A program made the position numbers and the translations under genes. Below are positions 24,321-32,912 of a stretch of 33,548 nucleotides of DNA, piece after piece. The notes below the pieces were generated by a model that saw only the letters and a program-made list of their open reading frames with translations, was not told the origin of the DNA and did no database searches. Origin of the DNA: Defluviitaleaceae bacterium (GTDB lineage: Bacteria; Bacillota; Clostridia; Lachnospirales; WQUN01); the NCBI GenBank assembly GCA_009785615.1, contig WQVX01000016.1:1-33548 (forward strand), in the 5' to 3' direction. Each line of letters begins with the position of its first letter. The stretch's first letter is position 1.

Positions 24321-24346
24321 TTGACATAAAATGACTTTGTTATAAT
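24321..24346 (+). promoter_or_regulatory. Extended -10 promoter for the HD-GYP/kinase unit
   Basis: Consensus -10 TATAAT (24341-24346) is preceded by TGT, making an extended -10. A perfect TTGACA lies at 24321-24326, but the spacing is only 14 bases, so the extended -10 probably carries the promoter. The leader before the ATG at 24460 would be about 107 bases. Confidence 0.55.
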
Positions 24347-24459
24347 GATTGAAAATGTATAGCATTTTTCACGTTGTTTTAAAGTACATTTGCTGTATAA
24401 GAACCTGCGGTCAATAGATAACAAAATATAGCTTTTAAATATCTTAGAGGTGAACATCC

Positions 24460-25524
24460 ATGGAAAAAACCATCTTTGTAGTAGATGATGTCGATACAGA
24501 TTTATTTAAAGCAGAAGAGGTTTTAGAAAAGCATTATGTTGTTTTTACTATGACAACAGCAAAAAAAATGTTTAACTTGTTAAAAAAAATCACTCCACAT
24601 TTGATTTTACTAGATATAGAAATGCCGGATATGAACGGTCTTGAAATACTATCAAAATTGAAGTCGGACAAATCTCTTGAGTATATCCCTGTTATTTTTT
24701 TAACAAGTTCTCGTGATGTTGATACAGAAACTAAAAGCTATGAAAAAGGTGTGGCAGATTTCCTTCATAAACCATTTTCCCCTACGTCTCTTCTTAATCG
24801 TGTAAACCTGCATATAAATTTAGGACAAATGATACGAGAGCAAACATCTTTATTAAAAGATGCTCATAGAAACATAATACATGTATTGTCTACCTTGGTG
24901 GAATATAGAGATGAATATACAGGTGGGCATATGGAGCGTACTGCATACTACATACGAATATTAGTAGCAGAAATGATGCGCCGGGGCATATATATAAATC
25001 AACTAAAGGATTGGGATATGGATATGATTCATGTTTTTGCACTTTTACATGATATTGGAAAGGTAGGAATTTCCGACTCATTATTAAATAAACCGGATAT
25101 CTATACTTCAGAAGAACGTCTGGCAATGCAAAAGCATTCATTAGTAGGAGAATCAATAATCAACAGGGTTATTGAAAAAGTAGGCGACAACGTTTTTTTA
25201 CATAATGCTAAAGCGTTTACGACTTATCATCACGAATGCTGGGATGGAAGCGGATATCCTTATGGCTTAAAGGGTGAAGAAATCCCTCTACAAGGGCGCA
25301 TTATGGCCATTGCTGATGTATACGATGCCCTTACCACCGAACGACCCTATAAAGATGCCTATTCTCCGGAAGAAGCTGTAGATATGATAATGAAAGAGTC
25401 CGGCATTAAATATGATCCCAAAATAGCAGAAGCCTTTTATGCAATAAGAGATCGTTTTGAAACTTTTAATAACTCAGCTAAAAAAGTAAAGGGGAAAAAC
25501 TGTGGAAACCAGCATGAACTTTGA
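24460..25524 (+). CDS. Response regulator with HD-GYP output (cyclic-di-GMP phosphodiesterase)
   Basis: 354 residues, start after AGAGGTGA. The receiver domain covers 1-120: acidic pair Asp9-Asp10, phosphoacceptor Asp52 in LLDIEMPDMNG, and Lys104 in FLHKPFSP. The HD-GYP domain covers about 140-335 with LLHDIGKVGISD (His197-Asp198), the later YHHECWDGSGYPYGLKGEE (GYP at 265-267) and IADVYDALTTERPYK. Enzymes with these residues intact usually cleave cyclic-di-GMP, in some cases cGAMP. The end overlaps the start of the hybrid kinase gene by 23 bases, so the kinase is its likely phosphate donor. It may control motility or surface attachment, which fits the polysaccharide and chemoreceptor genes in the window. 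Confidence 0.93.
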   Translation: MEKTIFVVDDVDTDLFKAEEVLEKHYVVFTMTTAKKMFNLLKKITPHLILLDIEMPDMNGLEILSKLKSDKSLEYIPVIFLTSSRDVDTETKSYEKGVADFLHKPFSPTSLLNRVNLHINLGQMIREQTSLLKDAHRNIIHVLSTLVEYRDEYTGGHMERTAYYIRILVAEMMRRGIYINQLKDWDMDMIHVFALLHDIGKVGISDSLLNKPDIYTSEERLAMQKHSLVGESIINRVIEKVGDNVFLHNAKAFTTYHHECWDGSGYPYGLKGEEIPLQGRIMAIADVYDALTTERPYKDAYSPEEAVDMIMKESGIKYDPKIAEAFYAIRDRFETFNNSAKKVKGKNCGNQHEL

Positions 25525-28075
25525 AGCCCGCAAGATATACGAACGTATGCAGCTTATGTTAGATGCTGCACCTATGGCAATTAGTTTTTTTAACAAAGAC
25601 TTAGATATAATTCAATGTAACCAGGAAGTTGTAAAAATGTTTTGCTTAACAAGCAAAGAAGATTACATAAATAAACTATATCAACTAATGCCACCCTATC
25701 AGCCTGATGGTACTATATCAAAAAAGGCTTTTAAAGAAATGATATCACAGGCGTTTAGTAAACGTTACACCCTACAAAAATTTGTGTATCAGCGTATGGA
25801 TGGGGTAATAATACATACTGAGACAACTTTTGTACGAGTACGACATGAAGGTGAAAATATTGTCATTGGCTATACTCAGGATCAATCAGATAAATACCAA
25901 GCTCAGGGGCGAGAACAGGAAGCTATAGCTACTTCAAAGCTAATGTTAGATGCCATGCCTCTTGCTTGTTTTTTAGTTAGAAAAGATTTTAAGGCTCTTG
26001 ATTGTAATGAAGCAGCAGTAACATTATTTGGCTTTGCCAATAAAAAAGAAGCCCTGGAACGTTACCGAGAAATTTATCCAAAAACTAACCCAAATGCCAA
26101 TAAAGCTAATTTTGTAAGCTCTGTCAAGTCACCATCATATTTAGAGATCACGCTTGAGTCAGGCTATAGTAACTTTGAATACACTCATCAGTGTGTTGAT
26201 GGTAGTCTAATTCCGTGTGAAGTAACATTAGTACGGCTGGATTTTCATGGGGAATCGGTAGTAGCTGCATATCTTAAAGATTTGCGCCCTATAAAGGATA
26301 TGGCTGCTAAGGTAAAATATTTTGAGGTAATTGAAGAAGAAAATCGAACAAAAACTCAATTTTTAGCACGTATGAGCCATGAAATACGCACTCCCGTAAG
26401 TGTGATTGCAGGCACGTCAGCCGTTGAGCTACGCAAAACCACCCATTCATCAGAAACAAGAGAAGCCTTTTTGCAAATTCAACGATCTTCAGAGCTACTA
26501 ACATCTATTATTGATGATATCCTGGATCTTTCAAAAGTAGCAGCAGGTAAAATGAAGATTATCAATAAACCTTATGATACAGCGAGTCTTATAGTGGATT
26601 CATTACAATTTAACAGATTAAATTTTGGAAGCAACAAAAATATTGCCCTTTTATTAGATGTAGATGAGCATTTACCTACAAATATAATTGGAGACGAGCT
26701 ACGTATAAAACAAATTTTAAATAATATATTGTCCAATGCATTTAAGTACACTGAAGAAGGCACAATAGCCCTTTCTTTTAAAATTGAAACCATATCAGAT
26801 TATAATGACAAAATTTACCTTGACATTAATGTAAGTGATACAGGGCAAGGTATGACCCAAGATCAAGTTGACTGCTTGTTTACAGAATATTCACGATTTA
26901 ACGAAGAAGAAAATCGTCATATAGTAGGAACCGGCCTGGGCATGTCCATAACTTATCAATTAGTTAATATGATGGATGGCGAAATTACTGCAACCAGCAA
27001 ACTAGGGGAAGGCACTATAGTTAGTGTACGTATTCCACAATTAAAACATGGAGACCAAGTTTTAGGTGAAGAATTAACACAAAAACTAAAAAATTACGAA
27101 ATTGATGAACTTACAACAGTTAAAAAGGAATCTTTTACATACGAGGCTATGCCATATGGAAAGGTATTAGTAGTAGATGATTTAACATCTAACCTGTACG
27201 TAGCTAAAAACTTGCTTAAACCTTATGAACTTACTGTTGATACTACATCAAGCGGTCAATCTGCTATTGACATGATTAAGTCCGGAAATGTATACGACAT
27301 TGTATTTATGGATCACATGATGCCTGATATGGATGGTATGGATGCTGTAAGACATTTGCGCAACTTAGGGTACAATCATCCCATAGTTGCATTAACAGCC
27401 AATGCCATTTTAGGCCAGGAGGAATTGTTATTAAAAAATGGCTTTGACGATTTTATTTCAAAACCTATTGAATTAAGCCGCCTTAACGGATGCTTAGTTA
27501 AATTTATACGGGATAAATATAGCCCTAAGATCTCGCAAAACTTATCTGCCGGATTAACAAACTCTTTTATACGAGATGCTCAGCCTGCAATAACTACATT
27601 AAAATTATGCTTAGATAAACTTAGTAATGAAACAGATGACGAAGCCTTAAAGTCATACATAATTACTACTCATGGCATGAAAAGTGCTCTAATATATATC
27701 GAACAACAAGCCCTTTCTAAAGAGGCGGACATTTTAGAAGAAGCGGGCAAGGAAAAAAACTTGGATGTTATTAAAGAGAAAACCCAACCTTTTATAGATC
27801 GTCTTACCTACGTTGTAGAAGCATTGATAGAATCATCAGGTGGTGCCTGTGGCGAAGATACCTACGATGAAGATCCAATTTTTCTGTATAGACAATTAAA
27901 AATTATTTGTGAAGCATGTAAAAATTATAATATAAAAGTGGCCAAAAACGCTTTGGAACAGCTAATGCAAAAAAATTGGTCTAAAGAAACTACTGCCTTA
28001 TTTGATAAAATTTCAGTTTTTTTACTACATAGCGAATTTGAAGAAGCAATTGAATATATACAGACATTTCTATAA
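25502..28075 (+). CDS. Hybrid sensor histidine kinase (PAS-PAS-HisKA-HATPase-receiver-Hpt)
   Basis: 857 residues from GTG 25502, with AAAGGGGA 7 bases upstream; an ATG at 25514 is an alternative. Two PAS-like domains (about 15-140 and 150-275) start with the matching phrases LMLDAAPMAISFF and LMLDAMPLACFLV. The phosphoacceptor is His293 in FLARMSHEIRTP. The ATPase domain has ILNNILSNAFKYTEEG (N box), DTGQGM and GTGLGMSI. The receiver has Asp604 in VFMDHMMPDMDG. The C-terminal Hpt domain has His724 in THGMKSAL. No membrane segment is present, so it senses a cytoplasmic signal. Kinase, receiver and Hpt in one chain can pass phosphate His-Asp-His to the separate receiver of the HD-GYP protein. 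Confidence 0.93.
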   Translation: METSMNFEARKIYERMQLMLDAAPMAISFFNKDLDIIQCNQEVVKMFCLTSKEDYINKLYQLMPPYQPDGTISKKAFKEMISQAFSKRYTLQKFVYQRMDGVIIHTETTFVRVRHEGENIVIGYTQDQSDKYQAQGREQEAIATSKLMLDAMPLACFLVRKDFKALDCNEAAVTLFGFANKKEALERYREIYPKTNPNANKANFVSSVKSPSYLEITLESGYSNFEYTHQCVDGSLIPCEVTLVRLDFHGESVVAAYLKDLRPIKDMAAKVKYFEVIEEENRTKTQFLARMSHEIRTPVSVIAGTSAVELRKTTHSSETREAFLQIQRSSELLTSIIDDILDLSKVAAGKMKIINKPYDTASLIVDSLQFNRLNFGSNKNIALLLDVDEHLPTNIIGDELRIKQILNNILSNAFKYTEEGTIALSFKIETISDYNDKIYLDINVSDTGQGMTQDQVDCLFTEYSRFNEEENRHIVGTGLGMSITYQLVNMMDGEITATSKLGEGTIVSVRIPQLKHGDQVLGEELTQKLKNYEIDELTTVKKESFTYEAMPYGKVLVVDDLTSNLYVAKNLLKPYELTVDTTSSGQSAIDMIKSGNVYDIVFMDHMMPDMDGMDAVRHLRNLGYNHPIVALTANAILGQEELLLKNGFDDFISKPIELSRLNGCLVKFIRDKYSPKISQNLSAGLTNSFIRDAQPAITTLKLCLDKLSNETDDEALKSYIITTHGMKSALIYIEQQALSKEADILEEAGKEKNLDVIKEKTQPFIDRLTYVVEALIESSGGACGEDTYDEDPIFLYRQLKIICEACKNYNIKVAKNALEQLMQKNWSKETTALFDKISVFLLHSEFEEAIEYIQTFL

Positions 28076-28090
28076 GAAACTATGTAAAAA

Positions 28091-28131
28091 ATAAACCGCC
28101 TGATCTTTAAATAGACTCTAAGGCGGTTTAT
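28091..28131 (-). terminator. Intrinsic terminator between converging units
   Basis: Perfect 11-bp arms ATAAACCGCCT (28091-28101) and AGGCGGTTTAT (28121-28131). On the minus strand the stem is followed by TTTTTTAC, a good T-run, so it ends the uppS-to-protease transcript. It may also help to end the hybrid kinase transcript, where the tail is weaker. Confidence 0.85.
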
Positions 28132-28154
28132 AACATTTACTTGAATCTTCTTAG

Positions 28155-28835
28155 TTATCTACGTCTAGCTATTAAAATATATCTTATCAAAGTTAATAAA
28201 GAAGTAATAGTTGCAGCCACATAAGTAAGTGCAGCAGCATCCAGTACTCGTTTAGCCGGTGCTGCTTCAGATTCTGATAATATTCTTTCGCTTTGAAGCA
28301 TTGAAATAGCACGGCTTGAAGCATTGAACTCTACAGGTAAAGTAACCACTTGGAACAATACTGTAACAGAAAACATAATGATACCTGCATACAACAGCCA
28401 GTCACCAAACCCACCGGCTCCCATTACCAGCCCTGCAAGCAATAGAGGCATAGATAACCGTGAACCAATGTTAACCACCGGGAATAATCCGCTTCGGAAA
28501 GCCAGCGGCCCATAGCTTTGATTATGTTGGATTGCATGGCCTACTTCATGAGCAGCTACACCAAGAGCCGCCAATGACCGTACATTGTGTACAGCCTCAG
28601 ATAAGCGCACTGTTTTGTCACGAGGATCGTAGTGATCTGTAAGCTGACCCGGTGTAGCTTCTATTTTTACATCTCTTATACCTGCCGCAGCCAGTAATTG
28701 AGCGGCTACTTCTGCACCTGTTTTGCCTTGCTTAGAAGCAACCTTTGTATATTTGTTAAAAGTTGACTGCACTTTATGCTGGGCATACATAGATAATAAA
28801 AATGCCGGGAGCATAAGCAAAATAGTGATGTCCAA
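28155..28835 (-). CDS. YugP-type neutral zinc metallopeptidase, membrane-bound
   Basis: 226 residues from TTG 28835, which has AGAGGTGA at correct spacing; a GTG at 28844 is itself part of that ribosome site. An N-terminal membrane helix (ITILLMLPAFLLSMYA) is followed by the zinc motif AAHEVGHAIQHNQSYGPLA (HExxH with the usual preceding Ala-Ala), then two or three hydrophobic segments and a C-terminal helix ending in arginines. This is the normal layout and length of YugP/DUF zinc-metallopeptidase-2 proteins. Substrate unknown; cell-surface or membrane protein turnover is likely. It is last in the minus-strand unit, 19 bases after fba. Confidence 0.9.
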   Translation of the reverse strand: MDITILLMLPAFLLSMYAQHKVQSTFNKYTKVASKQGKTGAEVAAQLLAAAGIRDVKIEATPGQLTDHYDPRDKTVRLSEAVHNVRSLAALGVAAHEVGHAIQHNQSYGPLAFRSGLFPVVNIGSRLSMPLLLAGLVMGAGGFGDWLLYAGIIMFSVTVLFQVVTLPVEFNASSRAISMLQSERILSESEAAPAKRVLDAAALTYVAATITSLLTLIRYILIARRR

Positions 28836-28854
28836 AGTTATCACCTCTTTATAT

Positions 28855-29718
28855 CTATGCTTTACCTACAGACCCAAAAAGAATCATCTTCTCTTTTACA
28901 GTATCTTTAATTGCTTCAAAGCCCGGAGCTAACAATTTACGAGGATCAAAACCTTTACCTTGCTTGTCTTTACCGGACTCAATATAAGCCCGGGTAGCAG
29001 CGGCAAAAGTAAGTTGGCATTCTGTATTTACGTTAATTTTAGATACACCAAGGCTAATGGCTTTTTTAATCATATCTTCCGGGATGCCTGTACCGCCGTG
29101 CAATACAAGTGGCATACCTTGTGTCGCTTTTTGGATAGCTTCAAGGGCGTCGAAGTCAAGCCCTTTCCAGTTATCAGGATATACACCATGAATATTGCCT
29201 ATGCCCGCCGCCAAAAAGTCTACGCCTAAATCGGCTATTTTTTTACACTCAGCCGGATCAGCTATCTCGCCGGTTCCTACCACGCCGTCTTCTTCGCCGC
29301 CTATACTACCTACTTCGGCTTCTATCGACAAGCCTTGATCGTGTGCCAGCTTAACCAATTCTTTGGTTTTTTGAACATTCTCATCAATATCAAAATGACT
29401 GCCGTCAAACATGATACTGCTAAAGCCTGCTTCTATGCAATCTAAGCAACCTTGGTATGAACCATGATCAAGATGCAGTGCAACCGGCACGGTTATACCT
29501 AAAGCCTTATCCATGGCTCTTACCATAGCAGCTACAGTACTGACGCCTGCCATGTATTTGCCCGCTCCTTCTGATACACCTAAAATAACGGGACTGTTTT
29601 GCTCTTGAGCTGTTTGAAGTACTGCCTTAGTCCATTCCAAGTTGTTAATGTTAAACTGTCCTACTGCATAATGCTCGTTAAGAGCCTTTTTAAGCATTTC
29701 TGTCGCATTTACTATCAT
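28855..29718 (-). CDS. fba: Class II fructose-bisphosphate aldolase
   Basis: 287 residues, start after GGAGGG. It splits fructose-1,6-bisphosphate into glyceraldehyde-3-phosphate and dihydroxyacetone phosphate using zinc. Motifs are VALHLDHGSYQGCLDCIEAG (active-site Asp and zinc His), IEAEVGSIGGEEDGV, PLVLHGGTGIPEDMIKKAI (zinc His and phosphate loop) and SKINVNTECQLTFA. The length and GGEEDGV loop fit the short class IIB type of Gram-positive bacteria; tagatose-bisphosphate aldolase is a less likely alternative. It sits between rseP and the YugP-type gene rather than in a glycolysis cluster. Confidence 0.93.
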   Translation of the reverse strand: MIVNATEMLKKALNEHYAVGQFNINNLEWTKAVLQTAQEQNSPVILGVSEGAGKYMAGVSTVAAMVRAMDKALGITVPVALHLDHGSYQGCLDCIEAGFSSIMFDGSHFDIDENVQKTKELVKLAHDQGLSIEAEVGSIGGEEDGVVGTGEIADPAECKKIADLGVDFLAAGIGNIHGVYPDNWKGLDFDALEAIQKATQGMPLVLHGGTGIPEDMIKKAISLGVSKINVNTECQLTFAAATRAYIESGKDKQGKGFDPRKLLAPGFEAIKDTVKEKMILFGSVGKA

Positions 29719-29748
29719 TTTCTTAATTCCCTCCTGTAAACTTGTATG

Positions 29749-30912
29749 TTATAACAAGTTCAGTATATCCTGATACGCGATAAATACCGCCAGTACCATC
29801 AAAAGCACAAAACCTACAAAATGCACCATTCCTTCACGCTCCGGTGAAATGGGCTTGCGGCGAATAGCCTCTAAAGTTAAAAATATTAACCGTCCGCCAT
29901 CTAAGGCAGGAAGAGGCAATAAATTTAGTACTGCTAAGTTTGCGCTAAGCAATGCAGAAAACTGAACCATGTTAAGAACTATTGTCAATATAACTGCACT
30001 CATTGGGGCTTGAACCTCAGCCGCTGTGTCCATCACTTGCTGATATTGTCCCCCAATCATGTCAACAATACCAATCGGCCCTGCAAATCCCGGGTTAACT
30101 TGAGTTGTAATCGCACGCACAATACTAATTACAACTGTTCTGATAAAGTGCCCTATGCGCAAAAATCCTACAGAGACTACATCAACTATACCGGCTCGCT
30201 CAAAACCTTCCGGCGGATCAGTAAATAATCCTGTGCGAAATTCCGGAGTAACACCAATTCTATAGCTGCCCCCTGATAATGTTGGGACAACAGTAACATT
30301 ATATTGTCGGCCATCTCGTATAAAGCCTATATCTGCCGGTCTACCATATCCCATAGAAATTTCAAAACGCAGATCATCAAAAAGAAGTATCCTGGAACCA
30401 TTGATAGAAATGATTCTGTCCCCTGTCATAAAGCCGCTTGCTTCTGCGGGAGAATTTGGCGCAATGTAACGTACTGTAGTTGTGCTAAATCCGGTAATTG
30501 ATACCAAAATGGAAAACAATACGAAAGCTAACACAAAATTCATAAAAGAACCTGCAACCATAACAGCCATACGTTGAGGGATGCTTTTACTATTGAAAGC
30601 ACGACCCTTTAAACGTTCTCTGCGTTCCTGCCTTGCAGCGATATCTTCTTCAGGTTCTCCATCTTCATCTTCAGAGTTTTCACTGTTAGATAAAGAATCT
30701 GCCTCATCGCCGTACATTCTGCAAAATCCGCCTAAAGGCAATAATCGAATTGTATAAAGAGTCTCGCCTCTTTGTATTCCAAATAATTTTGGCCCCATAC
30801 CAATGGCAAATTCTTCTACCAAAATGCCGCAACGTCTAGCCGCCCAAAAATGACCAAGTTCATGAATTAATACTACTAACCCAAAAACAATTACTGCTAT
30901 TAAAATGGGCAC
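29749..30912 (-). CDS. rseP: RIP site-2 metalloprotease RseP/RasP
   Basis: 387 residues with a GTG start. Cuts transmembrane segments of regulatory and signal-peptide remnants inside the membrane. The zinc motif HELGHFWAARRCGI lies in the first helix (HExxH at about 18-22), a PDZ domain spans about 165-240 (RYIAPNSPAEASGFMTGDRI), and the third zinc ligand motif LNLLPLPALDGGRLIF lies in the C-terminal helices. A highly acidic insert (SLSNSENSEDEDGEPEEDIA, about residues 73-92) sits between the first loop and the second helix and is longer than I expect for the family. It follows dxr by 8 bases, as in many Firmicutes. Confidence 0.93.
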   Translation of the reverse strand: MPILIAVIVFGLVVLIHELGHFWAARRCGILVEEFAIGMGPKLFGIQRGETLYTIRLLPLGGFCRMYGDEADSLSNSENSEDEDGEPEEDIAARQERRERLKGRAFNSKSIPQRMAVMVAGSFMNFVLAFVLFSILVSITGFSTTTVRYIAPNSPAEASGFMTGDRIISINGSRILLFDDLRFEISMGYGRPADIGFIRDGRQYNVTVVPTLSGGSYRIGVTPEFRTGLFTDPPEGFERAGIVDVVSVGFLRIGHFIRTVVISIVRAITTQVNPGFAGPIGIVDMIGGQYQQVMDTAAEVQAPMSAVILTIVLNMVQFSALLSANLAVLNLLPLPALDGGRLIFLTLEAIRRKPISPEREGMVHFVGFVLLMVLAVFIAYQDILNLL

Positions 30913-30920
30913 TTTAACAC

Positions 30921-32072
30921 CTACCTTCCCCTAAGTTTATCTAAAAATTCACTTGCCCATGCCTCAGCCTCTTCTACATCTGCAAAGCAGTTTACAGGCT
31001 TTACAGTATATGTGCCAATTGCTTTTTCTATTATCGAAGAAATATCATAAAAACCTATAGTACCTTGTAAATATGCAGCAACTAATTTTTCGTTAAGTGC
31101 ATTCATCATTGCCGGCAACGTGCCTCCAATTTTTGCGGATTTTATTGCCAAGCCCAAGCAAGGAAACCTTTCCATATCGGGTGCTTCAAACGTTAGTGTA
31201 TTTAAAGCTAAAAAATCAAGAGTATCATGCCGGAGATTTATCCTGTTTGGGGCAGTTAACGCATATTGGATAGGCTGACGCATATCCGGTGCCGCCATTT
31301 GCGCCATTATCGCACCATCTTTAAATTTTACCATTGAATGAATTATACTTTGCGGATGTATCAGTATTTGAATTTTTTCATAAGACATATTAAAAAGCCA
31401 ATGGGCTTCAATATATTCTAACCCTTTATTCATCATTGTAGCGCAATCAATGGTTATTTTAGATCCCATATTCCAGTTAGGATGCCGCAAAGCGTCTGCC
31501 GCAGATGCTTTTGCTATTTTTTCTTTAGTCCAAGTGCGAAAAGCACCGCCGGAAGCAGTTAAAATTAGCCGGCTTACAGCATCTTGATAACTATCACTTA
31601 AATCACCGTTAAGGCATTGCCAAATAGCGGAATGTTCGCTGTCTATGGGGCGAATGGTTACATTGTTTTTTTTTGCAGACTCCATTACTAAAGATCCACC
31701 TGCTACCAAAGTCTCTTTGTTGGCAAGGGCAACATCTTTTTTTGCTTCTATTGCCGCCATAGTAGGTTTAAGACCTATACTACCTACCATGGCATTTACT
31801 ACCAAATTAGATTCTTTTATGGTAGCGCACTGTAAAATGCCCTCCATGCCTGCTGCTACTTCAACATCAGGTAATAATTTTTTAAGTTGAAGTGCGGCAT
31901 CTTTGTCATATAAAGCTACCAGTGAAGGGCGTACAGCCTTAGCTTGCTCAGCCAGTAGTTCATAATCTGATTTTGCCGCTAAAGCGCATATGTTTATGTT
32001 TGGTAAATCCTTTACTACTTCAATGGTTTGACGGCCTATAGAACCCGTTGAACCTAATATGCTTATGTTCAT
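30921..32072 (-). CDS. dxr: 1-deoxy-D-xylulose-5-phosphate reductoisomerase
   Basis: 383 residues, full length, start after GGAGGG. Makes 2-C-methyl-D-erythritol 4-phosphate with NADPH, the committed step of the non-mevalonate isoprenoid route. The NADPH motif is ILGSTGSIGRQTIEVV at the N-terminus; the metal and substrate sites are RPIDSEHSAIWQCL and ILTASGGAFRTW, then WNMGSKITIDCATMMNKGLE with EAHWLF after it. Located between cdsA and rseP, the usual Gram-positive order. Its product feeds the undecaprenyl carrier made by uppS upstream. Confidence 0.96.
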   Translation of the reverse strand: MNISILGSTGSIGRQTIEVVKDLPNINICALAAKSDYELLAEQAKAVRPSLVALYDKDAALQLKKLLPDVEVAAGMEGILQCATIKESNLVVNAMVGSIGLKPTMAAIEAKKDVALANKETLVAGGSLVMESAKKNNVTIRPIDSEHSAIWQCLNGDLSDSYQDAVSRLILTASGGAFRTWTKEKIAKASAADALRHPNWNMGSKITIDCATMMNKGLEYIEAHWLFNMSYEKIQILIHPQSIIHSMVKFKDGAIMAQMAAPDMRQPIQYALTAPNRINLRHDTLDFLALNTLTFEAPDMERFPCLGLAIKSAKIGGTLPAMMNALNEKLVAAYLQGTIGFYDISSIIEKAIGTYTVKPVNCFADVEEAEAWASEFLDKLRGR

Positions 32073-32092
32073 AAACCCTCCAAGGCTCTATA

Positions 32093-32899
32093 TTATACTA
32101 AATATCCCATGCCCACCATTACCATATATACTATTGGTGCCGCTACAATGATACTGTCGAAACGATCCAGTACACCACCATGCCCCGGCAATATCTTCCC
32201 AAAATCCTTAATGCCCACAGATCGCTTGATAGCAGATGCAAACAAGTCACCAAATTGAGAAAAAATCGCTCCCATTACAGAAACTGCCATGGCATTAAAT
32301 ACTGTAAGGTGTTGAGTTTCAAAGAAGTGAGAGACTAATAAACCATACAAAAAGCCTACAAAGGCAGCACCAAGCACGCCCGCAATACAACCTTCCCAAG
32401 ATTTACCCGGGCTGGGTGTGTTTGTTAGTTTATGGCGACCCCACTTACGGCCTATCAGAAAGGCAAAGGTATCACTTGCCGATGCACTGGTAAAAATAAG
32501 CCATACAAAATACAAACTATGATCTCGCACAAAATAAATAAAAGACAACAAAAAAGTCACATAAAAAAAGCCGCTGATGGTAACAAGGCAATCGTTAAGT
32601 GTGATTTTATTATAAAAAATTACCAACATCGCAATTGTAAATAAAATAAATGCTGCAATTCTTGTTAGCGAATATGAAATAGAGCCAAAGTCGCCAACCT
32701 CCAGCAAATAATACAAACATGTGTAGATATAGCCTGTAAAATGAATAGCTAATACTTTTTTTGAAAGGGCATTGTAAAACTCATATAAGCCAATCAAGGA
32801 GAGTATCAGTAATCCGGCACGCAACCATATCCCACCTAAATTGATAATTACAATTAAGATGGGTAATCCTACAACCACTGTAAGCATTCGTTTTGCCAT
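32093..32899 (-). CDS. cdsA: Phosphatidate cytidylyltransferase
   Basis: 268 residues with about eight membrane helices. Makes CDP-diacylglycerol from phosphatidate and CTP for phospholipid synthesis. The family signature is clear at the C-terminus: SAIKRSVGIKDFGKILPGHG followed by GVLDRFDS; the earlier TPSPGKSWEGCIAGVLGA is also conserved. It lies 13 bases after uppS and 20 bases before dxr, so it is in the same transcript. Confidence 0.95.
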   Translation of the reverse strand: MAKRMLTVVVGLPILIVIINLGGIWLRAGLLILSLIGLYEFYNALSKKVLAIHFTGYIYTCLYYLLEVGDFGSISYSLTRIAAFILFTIAMLVIFYNKITLNDCLVTISGFFYVTFLLSFIYFVRDHSLYFVWLIFTSASASDTFAFLIGRKWGRHKLTNTPSPGKSWEGCIAGVLGAAFVGFLYGLLVSHFFETQHLTVFNAMAVSVMGAIFSQFGDLFASAIKRSVGIKDFGKILPGHGGVLDRFDSIIVAAPIVYMVMVGMGYLV

Positions 32900-32912
32900 A
32901 ACACTCTACCTT

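Larger units (their letters stand above)
24129..24459. other. Divergent intergenic control region
   Basis: About 330 very AT-rich bases between the Mor-like gene (minus) and the HD-GYP gene (plus). It contains a promoter for each side, listed separately. A small hairpin with TGAAAATG and CATTTTTCA arms lies near 24350-24372. No gene is seen. Confidence 0.6.

Noticed and set aside
28836-28844. GTG 28844 as start of the YugP-type protease
   Set aside because: The GTG is part of the GAGGTGA ribosome site that serves the TTG at 28835.
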